Source of the DNA: Streptomyces natalensis ATCC 27448
GTDB lineage: Bacteria; Actinomycetota; Actinomycetes; Streptomycetales; Streptomycetaceae
DNA: 64,000 nucleotides
Direction: 5' to 3'
NCBI RefSeq assembly: GCF_000935125.1
Contig: NZ_JRKI01000061.1
Location: 620,001-684,000 of the forward strand
Position 1 is the stretch's first letter, and the number at the start of each line of letters is the position of its first letter. The notes beneath the pieces are model-generated. The model was not told where the DNA came from. It was given only the letters and a program-made list of their open reading frames with translations, and made no database searches. Both the position numbers and the translations under genes were made by a program. Positions 60,658 through 64,000 of the stretch are shown here, piece after piece.

Positions 60658-60721
60658 GGGCGAGATTCCTTTGCTGGTCAGAGGCTTGATTCGGCGGGTT
60701 GCGGGCGGGGGCGCGGGGCAG

Positions 60722-61363
60722 TCATCGGGCGAGCCGTACGGCGAAGAAGGCGGCCGGTCCGGGGAAGGAGTCGAGGTGCCCGGGGTCGAGGGTCAGCGGC
60801 CGGCCGTCGCAGAGGAGCTGGATCTTCCCCGTGCCGGGCTTGTCCTTGCCGGGCTTGTCCTTGCCGGGCTTGTCCTTGCCGGGCTTGTCCTTGCCGGGCC
60901 GTACGGTGCAGCGCGGGGTGACGACCGCCTGGGCGTGCGCCGACGCATGGGTGTTCTCCGTACCGGGGACGATCGAACGGCCCACCGTGCCACGGGTGGT
61001 GACCGCCACGGCGAACGAGGTCGGCCAGGAGTCGGGGGTGCAGGCGGTGACATCGGCGTCGTTCTTGCCGGCGAACCACTGGGCGCTGCGGCAGGCGGTG
61101 TCGGTGGGGGCGCCCATCGCCTTGAGCAGATCGCTCCAGGAGTCCTCGCCCTCGATCGCCTTGCGCAGCGCGCGGTGGAGGTCGTCGCGGTAGCTCTGGG
61201 CCGCGCCCAGCGCCGCGGCGTCGGCGGCGGTCTGCGCGCCGTTGCGGGTGGCGGCGGCCTGGCCCACGGCGAAAAACGCGAACGCGAGAAAGAGCAGGCC
61301 CGCCACGGCCACGAGGTAGATGGGGAAGGCCTGCCCTGCGTCGCGTCGTACGCCGTGCCGCAC
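60722..61363 (-). CDS. TadG-like pilus assembly protein with PGKDK repeats
   Basis: A 213-aa protein. After a short basic start it has one membrane helix (AFPIYLVAVAGLLFLAFAFF, then VGQAAATRNGAQTAADAAAL), the usual TadE/TadG pattern, and an outer domain with several cysteines (TACRSAQWF, TACTPDSWP, TPRCTVRPG, LLCDGRPL). Four PGKDK repeats (60839-60898) lie before the C-terminus. GTG start at 61363; it is 8 bases after the Flp stop, so one operon. Confidence 0.8.
   Translation of the reverse strand: MRHGVRRDAGQAFPIYLVAVAGLLFLAFAFFAVGQAAATRNGAQTAADAAALGAAQSYRDDLHRALRKAIEGEDSWSDLLKAMGAPTDTACRSAQWFAGKNDADVTACTPDSWPTSFAVAVTTRGTVGRSIVPGTENTHASAHAQAVVTPRCTVRPGKDKPGKDKPGKDKPGKDKPGTGKIQLLCDGRPLTLDPGHLDSFPGPAAFFAVRLAR
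60839..60898. repeat. Four 15-bp in-frame repeats (PGKDK)
   Basis: Four identical copies of CTTGTCCTTGCCGGG in the TadG-like gene. Fifteen is a multiple of three, so copy changes keep the frame and only change the length of the lysine-rich spacer. Confidence 0.92.
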
Positions 61364-61371
61364 CGCTTCCG

Positions 61372-61533
61372 TCAGCCGGTGAGCTGCGAGATCTTCGAGG
61401 TGATGGCGTCGTAGATGGACTGGCCGATGTCCGTACCGGCGATCGCGATGACGATCGCCACGACCACCGCGATGATGCCCAGGTATTCGACCGAGGTCTG
61501 TCCCCGGTCGTTCCCCACAAACCACTTCGCCAT
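61372..61533 (-). CDS. Flp/Fap-type pilin (type IVb)
   Basis: A 53-aa pilin precursor. GNDRGQTSVEYLGIIAVVVA carries the leader peptidase region (G...E at +5) and the hydrophobic assembly helix IIAVVVAIVIAIAGTDIG; the rest is short (QSIYDAITSKISQLTG). Length is normal for Flp. The ATG at 61533 has GGGGAAG upstream; an ATG about 18 bases earlier is also in frame. The prepilin peptidase at 58223 would process it. Confidence 0.9.
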   Translation of the reverse strand: MAKWFVGNDRGQTSVEYLGIIAVVVAIVIAIAGTDIGQSIYDAITSKISQLTG

Positions 61534-62035
61534 CGTCTTCCCCTTCATGGGCGGCCGGCCCGCTCTGGTCCGGCTGGTCTGCCCCCGTGGTGCCGGCGCG
61601 CTTGTCCGCGCTCGGAAAAACACTTGAAAAGTACGCCGGAAGAGCGTTCCCGGAACAGGGATTGCGAACCCCTTCCTCGGCGGGGAAACCGAACGGGCGG
61701 TGCAACGGCGCGTTTCGGCCACTCAGCCGCACCTTGACCACCCCCGCTCCCCCTCCGGGATCCTCCGGATCGCCCGGATCACCCGGATCCTCCCGGGATT
61801 CTTCGACACCACTGGAACTGACCGGCCCGCTCGTGCCGGGGTACGAGGGGCGACGCGGCGGCATCCACTGTGGCACAACTCGTTGCTCCTGCGAAGGCAT
61901 TGGCGCGAAGCGGGGTCCGTAGCGTACTCATCCGGCCGCGTACGATGCCACCGCGACAAAGGGCCGCGCCGGGGCCAGCAGGCCGGTGCCGCCGGACGGG
62001 CCCACCGCGCGGCGGCCGCGTGCGACCGTGCGTGG
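61534..62035. other. 500-bp spacer between tadC and flp
   Basis: Probably the promoter region of the flp operon, as tadC ends upstream on the same strand. It holds a 9-bp imperfect repeat (CGGATC-plus-three, 4-5 copies at about 61757-61800). No convincing gene on either strand. Confidence 0.5.
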
Positions 62036-62938
62036 TCATTTGCCCATCAGGGAGCCGAAGTTGGTGCCCGAGCCCAGGAAGAAGCCGGCGACCAGCAGGA
62101 TCATGGTGGCCGGGACCATGAAGGTGGTGATCACCATGGTGGCTTTGGGGACGGCGCGGGTGGCGCGGCGGCGGGCGTTCTGGGCGTCGGTGCGGCGCAT
62201 GTCGTTGGCGATCTGGATGAGGGTGTCCACGATGGGGGAGCCGAGTTCCTCGCCCTGCTGAAGGGCCGTGACGAACTGGGCGACCTGTTCGGAGTCGTTG
62301 CGTTTGCGCAGTTCGTCGAAGGCCACGCGGCGGCTGACGCCCATGTCCATCTGCCGCAGGGTGATGCGCAGTTCGTCGGCCCAGGGGCCTTCGTATTTCT
62401 CGGCGACGCGGTCCAGAGCCTGGCGGAAACCGAGCCCCGCGCTGACGACGACGGCGAGGACGTCCAGGAAGTCGGGGAGGGTCCGTTCGATGGTGTCCCT
62501 GCGCTGGCGGATCGCGGCCCAGATGCCCACTTCGGTCCAGAAGAGCGCGAAGAGGACCATCAGGACGGCGAGGAGGGGCTGGCCGCGCAGCACCATCACC
62601 AGGGCGGCGACGAGGCCGAGCGCACCATAGACGGCGCGGCGGGCGGCGTAGCGGTCGACGGTGAGGCCGGCGGGGTTGCCGGCCTGGTCGATACGGCGGC
62701 GGACCCGGGCGACGCGTCTCTCGCCCATCAGGCGCAGGACCAGGGGCGCATGGCGCATACCCAGGCGGTCGACCGCCGAGCCGACGACCGTCGTCCGGGT
62801 CGCGCCGACCTCCAGGGACAGCGCCAGGTCGGGCGGGAGTCTGGCCTCGCGGCGGTAGAGGGCGATGCCGCAGCAGATGCCGGCGACCGAGAGGGCGAAG
62901 GCGAGGGCCAGGAGGATTCCGATTCCCATGCTTCCCAT
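62036..62938 (-). CDS. Type II secretion F-family protein (TadC-like)
   Basis: A 300-aa inner-membrane platform protein. The T2SSF domain is at about 150-275 (LPDFLDVLAVVVSAGLGFRQ, MGVSRRVAFDELRKRNDSEQV, ALQQGEELGSPIVDTLIQ), with hydrophobic segments at the N-terminus (ILLALAFALSVAGICCGIAL), in the middle (GALGLVAALVMVLRGQPLLAVL) and at the C-terminus. It pairs with the TadB-like protein upstream. Confidence 0.9.
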   Translation of the reverse strand: MGSMGIGILLALAFALSVAGICCGIALYRREARLPPDLALSLEVGATRTTVVGSAVDRLGMRHAPLVLRLMGERRVARVRRRIDQAGNPAGLTVDRYAARRAVYGALGLVAALVMVLRGQPLLAVLMVLFALFWTEVGIWAAIRQRRDTIERTLPDFLDVLAVVVSAGLGFRQALDRVAEKYEGPWADELRITLRQMDMGVSRRVAFDELRKRNDSEQVAQFVTALQQGEELGSPIVDTLIQIANDMRRTDAQNARRRATRAVPKATMVITTFMVPATMILLVAGFFLGSGTNFGSLMGK

Positions 62939-63010
62939 GCGTGTGTCCGAGGCTCCTGGGCGGTGTGGGTGGGCGGTGAGGTACGGGGACGGTGGGGTGC
63001 GGGCGGCGCG

Positions 63011-63961
63011 CTAGACGTCGATCTTGGAGAAGCGGCGGATGAACCAGAAGCCGAGGGCGTAGAGGACGAACGCCACCACGACCGCCGCCTGGCCGAGGAA
63101 GGTGGAGGTCATCCGGTCGATGGCGCCGGGGGCGATGCGGTTCATCAGCAGCAGGGTGCCGATGCCCAGCAGCGGGACGACATACGCCGTGATGACCACC
63201 TGGGAGAGCTGGGTGCGGACCTCGCGGCGGGTCTCCTTGCGCTCCTCCAGGGTCTTGGTGAGGTTGCGCAGGGAGCCGACGACGGTGCCGCCCGCGCGGT
63301 TGGCGAGCACCAAGGTGGTGACCAGCACGACCAGTTCGCGCGAGGGCAGGCGTTCGGCGAGCTCCCCGAGGGCCTCGTCGACGGAGTGGCCGACGGCGAG
63401 TTTGTCGGAGACCCTGGCCAGTTCCTCGCCCGCGGGGGCCTCCAGTTCCTCGGCGGCCATGCCCAGGGCGGTGCGCAGGGCCAGGCCCGCCTGGGTGGCG
63501 TTGGCCAGGATCCGGGAGAGTTCGGGGAGCTGGTTGATGAACTTCTCGATGCGCTTCTGGCGCTGCCAGTTGAGGAAGGCGGCGGCCGACCAGACGGCCA
63601 CCAGCGCGGCGATCGGGCCGAAGAACGGGGCGAGGGTGGCCTGGGCGATCAGCCACAGGGCGGCCATCGCGGCCAGCAGGGAGACCAGGAACTCACCGGG
63701 GGTCAGGTCCAGTCCGGTGGCGGTCAGCCGCCGTTCTAGGTGGCGGCCGAGGCGGGTGCCGCGCAGCGTGCGGTCGACGGAGGGGAAGCGGCGGCGGCGC
63801 GCGGCCGGGGGCAGTCCGTGCTCGTCGGCAAGGCGGTCGACGATGGCCTGGCGGCGGTCGCGCCCGCTGACGTAGGCCCGTACGCCGAGGACCGCCAGCA
63901 CTCCGCACAGCACGGTGGCGACGAGGGCGAGCACGGGAAGCAGCGCGGTGCCGCCGGTCAT
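63011..63961 (-). CDS. Type II secretion F-family protein (TadB-like)
   Basis: A 316-aa inner-membrane platform protein. N-terminal helix (LLPVLALVATVLCGVLAVLG), a second pair near 90-130, T2SSF domain at about 145-275 (LPELSRILANATQAGLALRT, HSVDEALGELAERLPSRELV, GGTVVGSLRNLTKTLEERKE) and two C-terminal helices. The start ATG overlaps the stop of the upstream gene (TCATGA), typical for tadA-tadB. Confidence 0.9.
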   Translation of the reverse strand: MTGGTALLPVLALVATVLCGVLAVLGVRAYVSGRDRRQAIVDRLADEHGLPPAARRRRFPSVDRTLRGTRLGRHLERRLTATGLDLTPGEFLVSLLAAMAALWLIAQATLAPFFGPIAALVAVWSAAAFLNWQRQKRIEKFINQLPELSRILANATQAGLALRTALGMAAEELEAPAGEELARVSDKLAVGHSVDEALGELAERLPSRELVVLVTTLVLANRAGGTVVGSLRNLTKTLEERKETRREVRTQLSQVVITAYVVPLLGIGTLLLMNRIAPGAIDRMTSTFLGQAAVVVAFVLYALGFWFIRRFSKIDV

Positions 63962-64000
63962 GAGTGGGCCTTCCGGAGGGCGAGCTGGTCGTCGGTGACC
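63958..64000 (-). CDS. 3' end of upstream gene, probably the Tad secretion ATPase (TadA/CpaF)
   Basis: Only the last 13 codons (VTDDQLALRKAHS) are in the window. The stop overlaps the tadB start by 4 bases. Identity is inferred solely from the usual order tadA-tadB-tadC. Confidence 0.4.
   Translation of the reverse strand, partial: VTDDQLALRKAHS

Overview
The window is very GC-rich actinobacterial DNA, and the gene content points to Streptomyces: a WhiB-family regulator, a DUF4245 protein, polyphosphate glucokinase, class I and class II fumarases, SpoIIE-type phosphatases fused to HATPase_c domains, a Tad pilus locus, many GTG starts and probable leaderless starts. The order ahpD-ahpC-oxyR, penicillin-binding protein, fumarases, wbl, glpX, xseB-xseA, ispH, ppgK, ychF matches, from memory, a conserved part of Streptomyces chromosomes. 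Most of the window is therefore core chromosome, with a more variable stretch at about 9.5-19 kb and a second one at about 43-49 kb.

Layout. 1-9.2 kb: the end of an amidohydrolase gene, a 31-copy 21-bp minisatellite, a PAS/GAF/SpoIIE/HATPase phosphatase, a lone HATPase protein, a NUDIX hydrolase, a small SPOR-like protein, an amino acid permease and a GntR regulator. 9.5-19 kb: a PIG-L deacetylase, an FAD monooxygenase, an alpha/beta hydrolase, a Phd/RelE toxin-antitoxin pair, a glycerophosphotransferase-like gene whose frame is broken inside a run of about 14 heptanucleotide repeats, and an NTPase-TPR protein without the P-loop lysine. 19-35 kb: ychF, a DUF6542 membrane protein, ppgK, ispH, a permease, xseA-xseB, a RutE-like nitroreductase, DUF4245, glpX, wbl, a DUF1707 protein, and both fumarases. 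35-43 kb: a DUF402 protein, a methyltransferase, a second SpoIIE/HATPase phosphatase, a bifunctional penicillin-binding protein and an SPFH-domain protein.

43-49 kb: two paralogous ABC export systems around a PadR regulator. Both promoters carry the same CTATAC-N7-GTATACAC operator. The second permease has collapsed to its two ends, and a small palindromic element sits inside both downstream genes. Two tandem Uma2-family genes follow. 49-56.9 kb: divergent oxyR / ahpC-ahpD (peroxide defence), an AI-2E-family transporter, a secreted lytic transglycosylase with a long structured leader, PhoH and a cis-prenyltransferase. 57-64 kb: an aldo/keto reductase, then a Tad pilus cluster (prepilin peptidase, OmpA-like protein, lipoprotein, TadG-like protein, Flp pilin, TadC, TadB, end of a probable TadA).

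The strongest unusual signal is the heptanucleotide tract at 15261-15357. Its length decides which reading frame follows, so the gene behaves on paper like a phase-variable contingency locus: loss of one unit or gain of two would restore a single protein of about 585 aa. Several other short tandem arrays in the window lie on or next to stop codons. No tRNA, rRNA, CRISPR array or transposase was recognised.
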